From an uncultured Lachnospiraceae bacterium (GTDB lineage Bacteria > Bacillota > Clostridia > Lachnospirales > Lachnospiraceae), in NCBI GenBank assembly GCA_910586255.1, contig CAJUHR010000044.1, positions 1 through 29,677 of the forward strand: 29,677 nt of DNA, read 5' to 3'. The notes beneath the pieces are model-generated. The model was given only the letters and a program-made list of their open reading frames with translations. It did no database searches and had not been told where the DNA came from. Of this stretch, positions 1-7,646 are shown piece by piece. Positions within the stretch are counted from its first letter, which is position 1. Each line of letters begins with the position of its first letter. A program made the translations under genes and the position numbers.

Positions 1-35
1 CCAGATATTGAATTTTCAAGGTGCATAGCTAAAAT

Positions 36-560
36 CTATGTGCGAAGTTTGAGTTCCTTTAACACATTATCGGACGGGTTGTGCCGCAGATACCCGTCAT
101 CCACTGCCGTATCCAATACCTGATGAAGCACGGTATGAATGGAATCAATCGTACTGACTTTTAAGCCCCGTTCCTCCGCCAGACAGTTATAGAAACGTTT
201 TATATCGGATTTTTTCAAAGCGGTTATCTTTAGCTTCCCTAAATCCGGCTCTACAAACATTCCATACATATATTGGTAATTCTGAAAAGTATTATCTTTC
301 AGCCCCCGTTTCATGTTGCGCCAAAGAGCATAAATATCATTTACCGTTATACTCTGGATATCTGCCCGAATGCCGTCACTCGTATCCTTTTGAATCTCCG
401 CCTCCTTTTCTCTGAGCTCCGACAAGGATTTCGCTGTCACACAATGTCTTTTACCGTTTCTGGACGTCCAACGGTATGTGTAATAACCGTCCTTCCTCTG
501 GCTTTCCCCCATCTTTAGCATCTTCCCGCTTTTATCTTTTCTCCGTTCTTTCCCTGGCAT
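36..560 (-). pseudogene. int: Tyrosine integrase, Tn916 type, truncated before the catalytic domain
   Basis: The 174-aa product has the N-terminal half of a Tn916-family integrase: a basic arm-binding domain (about residues 1-65, with YYTYRWTSRNGKRH) followed by a SAM-like core-binding domain (about 70-165, ending in the typical DGYLRHNPSDNV). Family members are near 400 aa. The catalytic domain with its R-H-R-Y residues is missing because a TAG stop follows KLRT. The start ATG is preceded by AAAGGAGGATGTT, a strong ribosome binding site. The gene sits just downstream of xis, as expected for this module. The break could be an insertion, deletion or frameshift; the rest of the gene would lie beyond the window edge. 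A short imperfect inverted repeat lies over the break. As it stands it cannot catalyse recombination. Confidence 0.85.
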
Positions 561-585
561 AACATCCTCCTTTCTCTTAAACGGA

Positions 586-625
586 GGGAGCCATCAAACC
601 ATGGCATCGGTTTTTAATGGCTCCC
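586..625 (-). terminator. Hairpin between xis and int
   Basis: Arms GGGAGCCAT and ATGGCTCCC flank inner pairing of AAACC with GGTTT. It lies between the xis stop and the int start, so it may be an attenuator or terminator that tunes Int relative to Xis. A clean U-tract is not obvious. Confidence 0.5.
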
Positions 626-632
626 GAATAGC

Positions 633-842
633 TTAGATCGAATATGCCTTGTCCATAAATTCATCCAGCTTGCGTCTCTTGATCAGTCGTTTTGTCCCGT
701 TCCAGAGGACAAACGGACAATTCTCATCATTTGTCAGCTCCCTCAGCTTCGCCTGACCAATCCCGAAATAAAGGGCAGCCTCCTCCAAGGTCAAATAGGA
801 TTTCTCCCATAACGGAACCTCTTTCTTCACTCTTCTGTCCAT
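633..842 (-). CDS. xis: Excisionase, Tn916 Xis family
   Basis: A 69-aa basic protein with a winged-helix/MerR-like excisionase fold: LTLEEAALYFGIGQAKLRELTNDENC, then a wing with NGTKRLIKRRKLDEFM. Its length matches Tn916 Xis. It should act as the DNA-bending directionality factor that helps Int excise the element. The frame is open further upstream, but the start at 842 (MDRRVKKEV) has GAGGAGAAAAG before it and is the one expected for the family. It precedes the integrase in the same direction. Because the integrase is broken, Xis may now be without its partner. Confidence 0.88.
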   Translation of the reverse strand: MDRRVKKEVPLWEKSYLTLEEAALYFGIGQAKLRELTNDENCPFVLWNGTKRLIKRRKLDEFMDKAYSI

Positions 843-896
843 CTCTTTTCTCCTCTCAAAATAGTATAGGCATTTATTTGTTCTTATCATTTTCAC

Positions 897-911
897 AGAT
901 ATAATATATCT
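897..911. promoter_or_regulatory. 15-bp palindrome upstream of xis
   Basis: AGATATAATATATCT is a perfect odd palindrome between the end of the 286-aa gene and xis, overlapping no conserved coding sequence. It could be an operator for xis-int or a weak transcription end for the upstream gene. Confidence 0.35.
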
Positions 912-912
912 T

Positions 913-1773
913 TCATTTTTTTGACTTTTCCACATCAAAAGCCATATCCCTATGCTCTTCTTCGTATTCTCGCATAGCTTCCAGCATTTTGTCCTTTTTC
1001 AGGCACCAGCAACGCATACGCTTTCCCTGGATTGTAACCTTTTTCTGGAAATTAGGTTTCTTCCCTTCTTCCCTCTCCAGGATATTTTTCTGATACATAT
1101 AACGCTCCAGCTCCAAAGATTTAGGTACATGTTTTCCGGCTTCCTCCTGAATATCCTCCACGACAAAATCATAAGTCTTTTTAGGCTTCAAATAGATAAA
1201 GCCATTCTTTTCATGTCCATAGAAGCGGTCTGTTTCCTCCTTGTACAAGTCCTTTTCATTTGAAATCTCAATTTTATTCTCCTGTATGAGAAAAAACATC
1301 CTCTGCATGAACCTCTCACAGATTTCATCTAAGCTTTCCCGGGCAGGTTCCTCTTTCTCCTCCTTCTCTCCCTTTTTCATCCTGTTCTCCTGCCCCTCTG
1401 TGCCTGTTAATTGATCACACTGGTTATTATCAGAAGGGAGCTTTTCCTCTTCCCCAGTATCCCCCATCATGCTTTGTTCAAGCTCTGCATATTCATAGCA
1501 ACCCTGCGATTGGTAAAGCCACAGTTCCATGCTATAGGGCATACTGGAGGTTGCTACAACTGGAACCATACAGTAGTTCCCTCCCCCATAATAATGTGGC
1601 TCTCCATAACACATCCTGTTTGACACTAGAGTGCCGGAATCTGCCACATTTATTACAGCCGGGCAAGCTCCATTCTCTCCATTCAGATTTTTAATAAAAG
1701 GACTGATTCTCTCTTTAATAAATGGGCTGATTCTTTCTTTAATGAATGGGCTGATTCTTTTCATTTCGTTCAC
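913..1773 (-). CDS. Unknown protein with tandem RISPFIKE repeats, mobile-element associated
   Basis: I do not recognise this 286-aa product. Its N-terminus carries three back-to-back RISPFIKE units, the middle (about residues 95-165) is acidic and low in complexity (KKGEKEEKEEPARE), and the C-terminal 120 residues look folded and charged. The frame can start at a TTG at 1794, but GAGGAG lies within that stretch and is well placed for a GTG at 1773; an ATG at 1764 is also possible. It follows the HerA-like ATPase gene by about 35 bp and precedes xis, so it is probably the last structural gene of that operon. No signal peptide or membrane segment is visible. Confidence 0.6.
   Translation of the reverse strand: MNEMKRISPFIKERISPFIKERISPFIKNLNGENGACPAVINVADSGTLVSNRMCYGEPHYYGGGNYCMVPVVATSSMPYSMELWLYQSQGCYEYAELEQSMMGDTGEEEKLPSDNNQCDQLTGTEGQENRMKKGEKEEKEEPARESLDEICERFMQRMFFLIQENKIEISNEKDLYKEETDRFYGHEKNGFIYLKPKKTYDFVVEDIQEEAGKHVPKSLELERYMYQKNILEREEGKKPNFQKKVTIQGKRMRCWCLKKDKMLEAMREYEEEHRDMAFDVEKSKK
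1687..1758 (-). repeat. 24-bp in-frame tandem repeat (RISPFIKE x3)
   Basis: Three nearly identical 24-bp units encode RISPFIKE, RISPFIKE and RISPFIKN at the start of the 286-aa protein. The unit length keeps the frame, so copy number can change by slippage without breaking the gene. Confidence 0.8.
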
Positions 1774-1809
1774 TATTTTCTTCTCCTCATACAAATAGCT
1801 GTTTTTACA

Positions 1810-2847
1810 TTACAGATTCCAAAATGTCAGCAATATCGGCCTTCTGCAGGGGTATCCCCCGATCTCAAATGTTCCTGTTGCCAGGCAAGTGCCCTTTTTC
1901 AGGCCGGAAATCGCCTTTTCATTCTGCTCTGTGGAATAGGGAAGCTGCCTGGCCAGCCTCCTGCGTTCCTTCTCCACCATCGGAAAATAGAGTTTCGTTG
2001 CCGGGATTTCCAGGACAGGCTGGATTTCCTTTGGGAATGTGGAAAGGGTCTGTGTTGCCATTACCAGATGCAAGCCGAATTTTCTCCCCTCTCGTAATAT
2101 CTCCTCAATCATAGAACCTTTCCGGCAGTCTAACGCCTGGAACTCATCCAGGATGAGGTATGCCGGGAACGGGGGCTGTCCCCCCTTCCTCCTGACATCC
2201 CTCCAAAGAATACTGATTGACAGCTCCGCAAGGATTTTCTGGGTCCGCATGTCATAGCCGGACAAATCAATCACTACAATTTTCCCTGGAATCACCACTT
2301 CCCGTACCCCGGTTTTCACCAGATGGAAAAGCTCAAAGTATTTGTCTAAAACACCCTCTGCCGCATCCTCCAGCCGCTTATTCTCTTTGCCGATTGATTC
2401 TATCTTTTTTCCCATCTCTGCAAATTCATTTTCCCCGAGGCAGGTAATCCCCATCTCCCGGATGGCGGAGCGTATAACTGCCTTCTGCCTGGCGGAAAGC
2501 TTGTCAATCCCCTCTAGTACCTTTAATACATTTTGGGCAACCTCTAGCTGGCTTTCCTGATCGTCCCTTTCATTCCCTACCGGTACGATCAGGCTCATAG
2601 GAAAGCCGTCCTGTCGAACATGGATGATCTCCATATGGTTCCCCTCCATGTCCATATGGGTCTGGTTGTAGTTCAATACCACAACACTCCCCCTGTCCTC
2701 TACGATTCCCCTTTCTATGTATTTCTGAGCAACGGTCTTTCCCGAGCCGGATGTACCGGTAATCAGGATATGGTTGTTCATTACGTCAGACGCAACCCGA
2801 ACCTGCTCCTGCCCTTCCATTTCCTTTCCTATTTTAATACCTGTCAT
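1810..2847 (-). CDS. HerA/VirB4/FtsK-like P-loop ATPase
   Basis: A 345-aa DNA-translocase-type ATPase. Walker A is GTSGSGKT at residues 31-38, Walker B is LILDEF at 231-236, and a sensor-like stretch MATQTLSTFPKEI follows, as in the HerA/DUF87 and VirB4/TraG-type families. It probably moves DNA, or couples DNA to a transfer or partition machine. No membrane segments are seen, so it is likely cytosolic. Its start overlaps the end of the 397-aa gene by 14 bp, so translation is probably coupled. It is shorter than most VirB4 and TraG proteins, which fits a small mobilizable or integrative element better than a full conjugative system. Confidence 0.8.
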   Translation of the reverse strand: MTGIKIGKEMEGQEQVRVASDVMNNHILITGTSGSGKTVAQKYIERGIVEDRGSVVVLNYNQTHMDMEGNHMEIIHVRQDGFPMSLIVPVGNERDDQESQLEVAQNVLKVLEGIDKLSARQKAVIRSAIREMGITCLGENEFAEMGKKIESIGKENKRLEDAAEGVLDKYFELFHLVKTGVREVVIPGKIVVIDLSGYDMRTQKILAELSISILWRDVRRKGGQPPFPAYLILDEFQALDCRKGSMIEEILREGRKFGLHLVMATQTLSTFPKEIQPVLEIPATKLYFPMVEKERRRLARQLPYSTEQNEKAISGLKKGTCLATGTFEIGGYPCRRPILLTFWNL

Positions 2848-4027
2848 GGCCAGCCTGCTTCTCCTTCCTTTTAATGGATTCTTCCCATGTTGTATGGTAT
2901 GGGATGTCCACTTTATCGCGGTACAGACATATCATCCGCTTTTTCTCAATCTTACCTTCCACGGAGAAATACATATTGCATGTGTAGTACCTCCGTTTCT
3001 TCCCTTCGGTTTTCAATATTCCCTGTTTTGCCAGGACTTCTTTTAATTCATTAATACTAAAAATTTCTCCTGCTTTGGAAACAATCTGCCCGAACAAGCC
3101 CTCCGGAATGTAATAAAATTCGTCATCACAGAATGGCTGTTCCCTGCCGTCCTGGATATCCTCTGGCCGGATATTCCTTCTATCTATAATATCCTCGATG
3201 TCCGCTGATGACTGCAAAAGCATTTTCCGGAATATCCCGCACAGGTCTCCTGTTATCTGCTCAATGTCCCATTCTTTCATGATCTGTTGTCCGGCTTCTC
3301 TGATCTTTTCCAGGTAGCCCGGCATATTGGAGTGAGATGCGCCTGCTTTTGTTATCAATATTTCCAGTATCCTTCCCACTGCAGTCCATACCTCCATCCC
3401 GGCTGATTCCCGGCGCAGGTTCTCAAACTCCCTGCTGGAAGATAATTCTGAAATCCGGTCATTAATAACCGCCCAATACTCTTTGACCAGCTCAATCATC
3501 TGGCGGGTAAAGATTTCCTCCGTCTCTGTCATGGCCTCAGCAATCACAGAAAACCGGGTTCCATCCAGCCTGACCTTGCCGGCAAAGCAATCTTTAGCCC
3601 CTATCGGGATTCCCTCTGCAAATGCTACAAAGATTGGGTCGCAGAATCTCCCGCCCTCACTCAGTCCGGACTCACAGATTCCAGCCAGCTTTTCCAGGCA
3701 CGCTTCCGTATTTCTTGACTTTACGTATTGCATAAGCAATACTTCCGAACCGTAATCCTCCATCAGGCGTTTAAAATCCCTGTCGGAAATATTCGTTGAG
3801 CTATATACCACAGGGCAGAATCCCCTGGCCGCATATTGCAGCTGCCGGGCTGCCTGCGGGGAACCGGTTATGAACGCTACCGGCAAGGAAAACCTTATCC
3901 CACAGTGTCCCAATGGGCGGTAGGTAAGAATCATCGATTTTACCAGCAAAATTTTCCAGGACGCTTCTTCCCCATAGCTTTGCTCCATTTCTTTTCTATA
4001 ACGTTCTAAATTTGTCACAAAGTCCAC
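2834..4027 (-). CDS. Unknown 397-aa protein of the element core
   Basis: I do not recognise a named family. The start chosen is a GTG at 4027 because GGAAGGAGGTAACAC sits directly before it; an in-frame ATG 13 codons upstream has no such site. Residues about 50-60 (VAFITGSPQAARQL) look like a P-loop strand-loop without the GKT/S residues, so a degenerate ATPase is one possibility, but this is weak. The C-terminal about 100 residues contain a likely winged-helix segment (FSINELKEVLAKQGILKTEG) and a basic tail. It lies between the 209-aa gene (13-bp overlap) and the HerA-like ATPase (14-bp overlap), a tight unit that suggests a joint role in replication, partition or transfer. Confidence 0.65.
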   Translation of the reverse strand: MDFVTNLERYRKEMEQSYGEEASWKILLVKSMILTYRPLGHCGIRFSLPVAFITGSPQAARQLQYAARGFCPVVYSSTNISDRDFKRLMEDYGSEVLLMQYVKSRNTEACLEKLAGICESGLSEGGRFCDPIFVAFAEGIPIGAKDCFAGKVRLDGTRFSVIAEAMTETEEIFTRQMIELVKEYWAVINDRISELSSSREFENLRRESAGMEVWTAVGRILEILITKAGASHSNMPGYLEKIREAGQQIMKEWDIEQITGDLCGIFRKMLLQSSADIEDIIDRRNIRPEDIQDGREQPFCDDEFYYIPEGLFGQIVSKAGEIFSINELKEVLAKQGILKTEGKKRRYYTCNMYFSVEGKIEKKRMICLYRDKVDIPYHTTWEESIKRKEKQAGHDRY

Positions 4028-4644
4028 CGTGTTACCTCCTTCCAGCACCAGCCACCAGGAAAACAATAATCCCAGCCATTGCCAGTGCGATACCAGCCAG
4101 GGATTTCCGAAACCATGACATCCTTTGCTTCCTTCTGTGCCATTTCTATGAGTTGCTTCCGGATGGTTTCTTCCGCTGTTTTTTTCATCTGGAACCCTAT
4201 CCCTTTACTGGCAAACATTCTGTTTAAATATCTCTGATCTCCCGAACGCTTTTCATCCAAATATAACCTTACTTCTTTTTCATTTCCTGCTGAACCAAAC
4301 AAAAAAGAAATAAAGAGGATGGATTCATCCTGGCTTTCTTCATGCCACAATCGCAGGGCATCAAACTGCTTTACGGGCAAAGCTTTTTCCATTTCCCCAA
4401 GAAATTTTTCCCCGATAAGAATCAACTGCCCATCTGAACCTTTAAATAGGTAGGTCTGCTGATACTCCCTTTCCCTTTGGATGTCTGACCGCAGCTTCTC
4501 GGCCTCCTTGGTTTTTTCTAAATCCATTTGATTTCGGAAATAATGTTCTCTCAACCTGTTCCCGGTTATGATATTCTGGCGAACTTCAAAATCCCATAGC
4601 TCTTTTCCCTGCCATGTAGGATTTGCTGGGAAATTATTATACAT
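4015..4644 (-). CDS. Unknown 209-aa protein, first gene of the core operon
   Basis: No family recognised. The frame is open to 4818, but the ATG at 4644 has GGAAAGGAGATCAAA before it, and the upstream part coincides with a 10-bp inverted repeat that looks like a structured leader, so the shorter form is preferred. The protein is charged and predicted helical in its first half (NQMDLEKTKEAEKLRSDIQ), followed by a beta-rich segment (YLFKGSDGQLILIGEKFLG). Its end overlaps the next gene by 13 bp. It heads a minus-strand run that continues through the ATPase to xis and int. Confidence 0.6.
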   Translation of the reverse strand: MYNNFPANPTWQGKELWDFEVRQNIITGNRLREHYFRNQMDLEKTKEAEKLRSDIQREREYQQTYLFKGSDGQLILIGEKFLGEMEKALPVKQFDALRLWHEESQDESILFISFLFGSAGNEKEVRLYLDEKRSGDQRYLNRMFASKGIGFQMKKTAEETIRKQLIEMAQKEAKDVMVSEIPGWYRTGNGWDYCFPGGWCWKEVTRWTL

Positions 4645-4658
4645 TTTGATCTCCTTTC

Positions 4659-4746
4659 CCCACACGGACGTATGTCTGCCCAACTCTTTCCGCACATTTT
4701 TATCGTCTACGGGCTTGTTTTTCGGGCTTTTCTGCATCCGTGTGGG
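4659..4746 (-). promoter_or_regulatory. Structured leader: 10-bp inverted repeat before the 209-aa gene
   Basis: CCCACACGGA (4659-4668) and TCCGTGTGGG (4737-4746) pair perfectly across 68 bp. In minus-strand RNA the stem closes immediately before the ribosome binding site of the gene starting at 4644. Inside, AAGCCCG occurs twice and can pair with a later GGGC. It could be a cis-regulatory RNA, a replication or transfer origin hairpin, or protein-binding sites. I cannot match it to a known riboswitch class. Confidence 0.45.
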
Positions 4747-4918
4747 TTTTGCTCTATTGTTTATGGTTGCGTATGGTGTCGCTTTGGCCAAAGTTTTTTC
4801 CATGGAATCAAAGGTCATGTACCAAGCCTATCTCAATTATCTTTTCGTTTTGGCTCCTTATCACGAAAATTTCAGAACTATTTTCAATTCTAAGCATGAG
4901 TATAGCTTTACCATTTTC

Positions 4919-5068
4919 TCATTTCCATTCTGTTGCTTTATTGACAAAATCGGCTCCCATTACTGACATATTCATAATCGGACTAACAGCACCGCTTATA
5001 TCAACATCTGCTGTGTTGTCGTCAGTCAATGATGCCACCTCATTGCAAAGTAACAATATATTTAGCAT
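4919..5068 (-). CDS. Possible 49-aa small protein with hydrophobic start
   Basis: A minus-strand ATG at 5068 opens a 49-codon frame beginning MLNILLLCNEVAS, which resembles a lipoprotein or signal-like start, then an acidic soluble part ending VMGADFVNKATEWK. A hydrophobic stretch also continues upstream in frame before a TAG, so this may be the remains of a longer, frameshifted gene. No clear ribosome binding site is seen. It has the same direction as the core operon. The rest of the interval between the leader and 5331 shows no other convincing gene on either strand; the plus-strand frames there lack ribosome binding sites. Confidence 0.25.
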   Translation of the reverse strand: MLNILLLCNEVASLTDDNTADVDISGAVSPIMNMSVMGADFVNKATEWK

Positions 5069-5207
5069 TATTAACCCAAAAATGAATATGCCAGTAAACT
5101 ATAACAGTAAATCATATGAACTCTCAGACCTCTCCTGTTCACAGCTATAGCATATCGCATAATCACTAAACTATCCACAAAAAATAATGCTATTTTTTAT
5201 ATCAATA

Positions 5208-5293
5208 TTTTCAGTGATTTTTAAAATATAACTCTAAATTCTATCGTAAAATATAATTTTATAAAATAATAACTTGTATTTTTTCAGTGATTT
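5208..5293. repeat. 13-bp direct repeat TTTTCAGTGATTT
   Basis: TTTTCAGTGATTT occurs at 5208-5220 and again at 5281-5293. The second copy fills the spacer between the -35 and -10 elements of the 511-aa gene, so the pair may be operator sites. Confidence 0.5.
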
Positions 5294-5301
5294 GATATAC
5301 T
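5274..5301 (+). promoter_or_regulatory. Promoter of the 511-aa orphan
   Basis: TTGTAT (5274-5279), 16-bp spacer, TATACT (5296-5301), followed by AAGGAGGAAAATTATATT and the ATG at 5332. Confidence 0.6.
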
Positions 5302-5331
5302 TAAACCATACTCAAGGAGGAAAATTATATT

Positions 5332-6867
5332 ATGAATTTACATGTATTTGATAATATATCTTTAAATTCTAACGAAATTAGAGAATTTGAAAGCATTTTA
5401 AAGCATACATTTTACTTTAACTTAGATGAAACGATGGAATCATGCAAATCTTTGTTTTCTAAATCCAATGATACAGAAATCATTGACAAAATTTTTGAAG
5501 AATGTGATACTTTGTGTAATCCTATTTTTCCTAAAAAGTCATTCCGCTTTTTTGGCTTTCCCCGTTCAGAGGGTCCTGATCAATTTAGTACTCTTGTAGC
5601 AAATAATCCCTCCTTTTGGAAAACCGCTATAAAATATCATTGTGTAGTTTCATCCCTATTCACATTATTACACAATCAGTTAAACGGTACCATAATATCC
5701 CGTCATGCGTTTATTAATGATGTAAAGCATTTTGGGTATTTTTCACTTTTTCACAAAAATATCCTTTATATTGATAAAAATACGTCTTATCAAATCAAAA
5801 ACCTGAGAAATGAAAACTCTACTACACGTTCTGAAAAATCCTCCCATTTTATAAAACTATACCGTTCGCTCTGCAATAATTTGTATGATGAAGAAATGAG
5901 CAATTTAAATATGGATAAAAAATCTTCTAAAATACCTCTTATATATAGTGATTTGATCTATCAATTATATAACTTACATAGGGAAGGCGGTATCTACAAA
6001 AAATTTCATCAATTTTATCAGGAAAAGGACAAGCCACTTTCCTGTAATGATTACTTTGAAGCCTCACAAAAGTTAAAGGATATGCTCAATATTCAAGAAG
6101 AAACTGATATTGTCGATCAAATCCTTTTAGAATATAAAGCAGAGAGATTTTACAATTTATCCCTGACATATTGTGTTATAAAATCGCTTTTAGATTTTTC
6201 TCACAAACAGGATATCCTCACTCTTGATTCGTTTCCTCTTGAAATTTTGGAACTTGTATTCCGCCTTCCTAACACATTTAGCCGAAATGATTTTTTTGTG
6301 TATGCTCTACACTCCTTTTCAAATAATTATCTTTCGGATAGTATATTTAACAACAGGCATAAAAATTTATCTCCCTTTGTTAAACACAAAACCACTACTC
6401 CAGATAGAATACGCCTAATTACCTGGCTACCATTATTTCAACAATTTGTACTATTTTTTGCAACACTTGTTTTTCCTCTATATGAAAAATGTTTCTTGCT
6501 ACTGTTAATGAAATCAGCAACAAAAACTAAATCAGGAAACAGCTATACGTCTAATATTATTAGTTTGCTTCATGATTATATAAGTAATCATGCTCAAGAC
6601 TTATATGAAAATGGAATAAAAACTTCGGAACCACTACCAAATTTTAGAACGTTAAAAATATCTCAAATTGACAATGCTAATAAATTAGAAATGCGAACGC
6701 TTGATTTATTGACAAAAAAAATTTTAGTACATCAAAACAATATTTTTCATTCTGTATCCTATCCTGATTTTAGTACTCGTTATTTTGGGTTCACTTCCAG
6801 CACAAAAGAAAGTCATTACTATTTAATGCAGCTATTAATTGATTCTATTCTAAAAAATGCAGAATAA
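5332..6867 (+). CDS. AT-rich orphan protein, 511 aa, candidate cargo or defence gene
   Basis: I do not recognise this protein. It is the only large plus-strand gene in the left half and is strikingly AT-rich against neighbours on both sides, which points to recent horizontal gain. It has its own promoter, an ideal AAGGAGG site and a strong terminator, so it is an independent transcription unit. The product is rich in Asn, Lys, Phe, Tyr and Ser and predicted mostly helical. One hydrophobic stretch near residues 365-395 (WLPLFQQFVLFFATLVFPLY) could be a membrane hairpin or a buried helix. No nuclease, kinase or P-loop motif is visible. A solitary, AT-rich, large protein in a mobile element resembles abortive-infection type cargo, but that is a guess from context only. 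Confidence 0.75.
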   Translation: MNLHVFDNISLNSNEIREFESILKHTFYFNLDETMESCKSLFSKSNDTEIIDKIFEECDTLCNPIFPKKSFRFFGFPRSEGPDQFSTLVANNPSFWKTAIKYHCVVSSLFTLLHNQLNGTIISRHAFINDVKHFGYFSLFHKNILYIDKNTSYQIKNLRNENSTTRSEKSSHFIKLYRSLCNNLYDEEMSNLNMDKKSSKIPLIYSDLIYQLYNLHREGGIYKKFHQFYQEKDKPLSCNDYFEASQKLKDMLNIQEETDIVDQILLEYKAERFYNLSLTYCVIKSLLDFSHKQDILTLDSFPLEILELVFRLPNTFSRNDFFVYALHSFSNNYLSDSIFNNRHKNLSPFVKHKTTTPDRIRLITWLPLFQQFVLFFATLVFPLYEKCFLLLLMKSATKTKSGNSYTSNIISLLHDYISNHAQDLYENGIKTSEPLPNFRTLKISQIDNANKLEMRTLDLLTKKILVHQNNIFHSVSYPDFSTRYFGFTSSTKESHYYLMQLLIDSILKNAE

Positions 6868-6919
6868 ATCACTATCTTCTATAAATATAATTTTTAAAAG
6901 TACAATATATCTTAATATC

Positions 6920-6970
6920 AGAAACGGCTCCTTTTGATAATAGCAACTTATCAAAAAGGAACCGTTTCTT
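6920..6970. terminator. Strong hairpin terminator after the 511-aa gene
   Basis: Arms of about 20 bp (AGAAACGG-CTCCTTTTGATA against TATCAAAAAGGAACCGTTTCT) with a short loop and a T-rich end. It ends the plus-strand orphan and also faces the minus-strand Rpn remnant. Confidence 0.85.
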
Positions 6971-7000
6971 TAACAATCAACAACAAACCTGATTCTACAT

Positions 7001-7490
7001 TTACAGAATATGATACTCCCTATACAATTCCTGCCGGTACCCCTTATCCACCCCAATCCGCCCAATGGCATCATACCGCTTCTCCTGCAGCAATCGCTGG
7101 GTAAGTTGCGCATATCGGTTTTCACCTTGCTCAATCCCTTCGGTTCTTCCTTTCTCAATATTCTCCTGGTCACGCATCAGCAACGTCATATACTCCCGCC
7201 TCCATTCTCGGTTTTTCTTCGCCCTGCTCACTTCCGCCTCCAGCTTCCGTACCAGAGGGCTGTCGCTTTCCCTTCCGCCCACATAATCCAGAAACGCTTT
7301 CAGGCCATTACTTATATCCCCTTTGGTTCCTTCCGTATTGAGAAACATTTTAACAGTCCCGTCCCCCAATGCAATCTCATGCTTCTCCTGGCACAAGTTC
7401 TCAAAAGCATACTGGTGCCTCCCCTCCCTAAACAGGTAAAGGTTCAGATATAAAGATCACATAGCTTTTCTTACGTTCCAATATAGTTCC
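7001..7490 (-). pseudogene. Rpn-family nuclease remnant (copy 1), C-terminal half plus frameshifted part
   Basis: The open part (to about 7396) encodes the C-terminal 130 residues of an Rpn/PDDEXK_2 family protein, nearly identical to the intact copy starting at 9671 (FLNTEGTKGDIS, AFLDYVGGRESDSPLVRKLEAEVSRAK). Further upstream, to about 7490, the DNA still aligns with the intact gene but carries small deletions that break the frame. The N-terminal part with the catalytic residues is absent. Compared with the intact copy it also keeps an extra RTEGIEQ unit in the C-terminal repeat. It is non-functional as a nuclease. Confidence 0.85.
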
Positions 7491-7571
7491 CCGGAGATAA
7501 ATCAGCATGGACTTTTTAATCCATTTCATAAAAATTCAAATGTCTGATAAAACCATCCCATGAATTTTCAT

Positions 7572-7600
7572 TTGATTTTTTCCTGTCATTCACATATAAT
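7572..7600 (+). promoter_or_regulatory. Promoter of the AbrB-PIN operon
   Basis: TTGATT (7572-7577), 17-bp spacer, TATAAT (7595-7600). Confidence 0.75.
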
Positions 7601-7604
7601 ACAA

Positions 7605-7620
7605 GTAGGGAAATCCCTAC
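7605..7620. promoter_or_regulatory. Palindromic operator GTAGGGA-AA-TCCCTAC
   Basis: A perfect 7-bp inverted repeat with a 2-bp centre starts 5 bp after the -10 box, where the transcript begins. This is where an AbrB-type antitoxin would bind to repress its own operon. Confidence 0.65.
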
Positions 7621-7646
7621 TTTCCATATTTCAGGAGGTGAATGAT

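Noticed and set aside
36..60. GTGCG at the integrase break as a group II intron boundary
   Set aside because: The orientation would place the intron over the integrase itself, and no intron domain or reverse transcriptase is visible.
2834..4027. The 397-aa protein as a relaxase
   Set aside because: No histidine triad or catalytic tyrosine arrangement of a MOB family is visible.
4645..4818. N-terminal extension of the 209-aa protein to 267 aa
   Set aside because: The internal ATG has an excellent ribosome binding site and the extension lies over the hairpin leader.
4740..5150. Plus-strand frames between the leader and the orphan gene
   Set aside because: No ribosome binding site, and they cover the inverted-repeat leader of a minus-strand gene.
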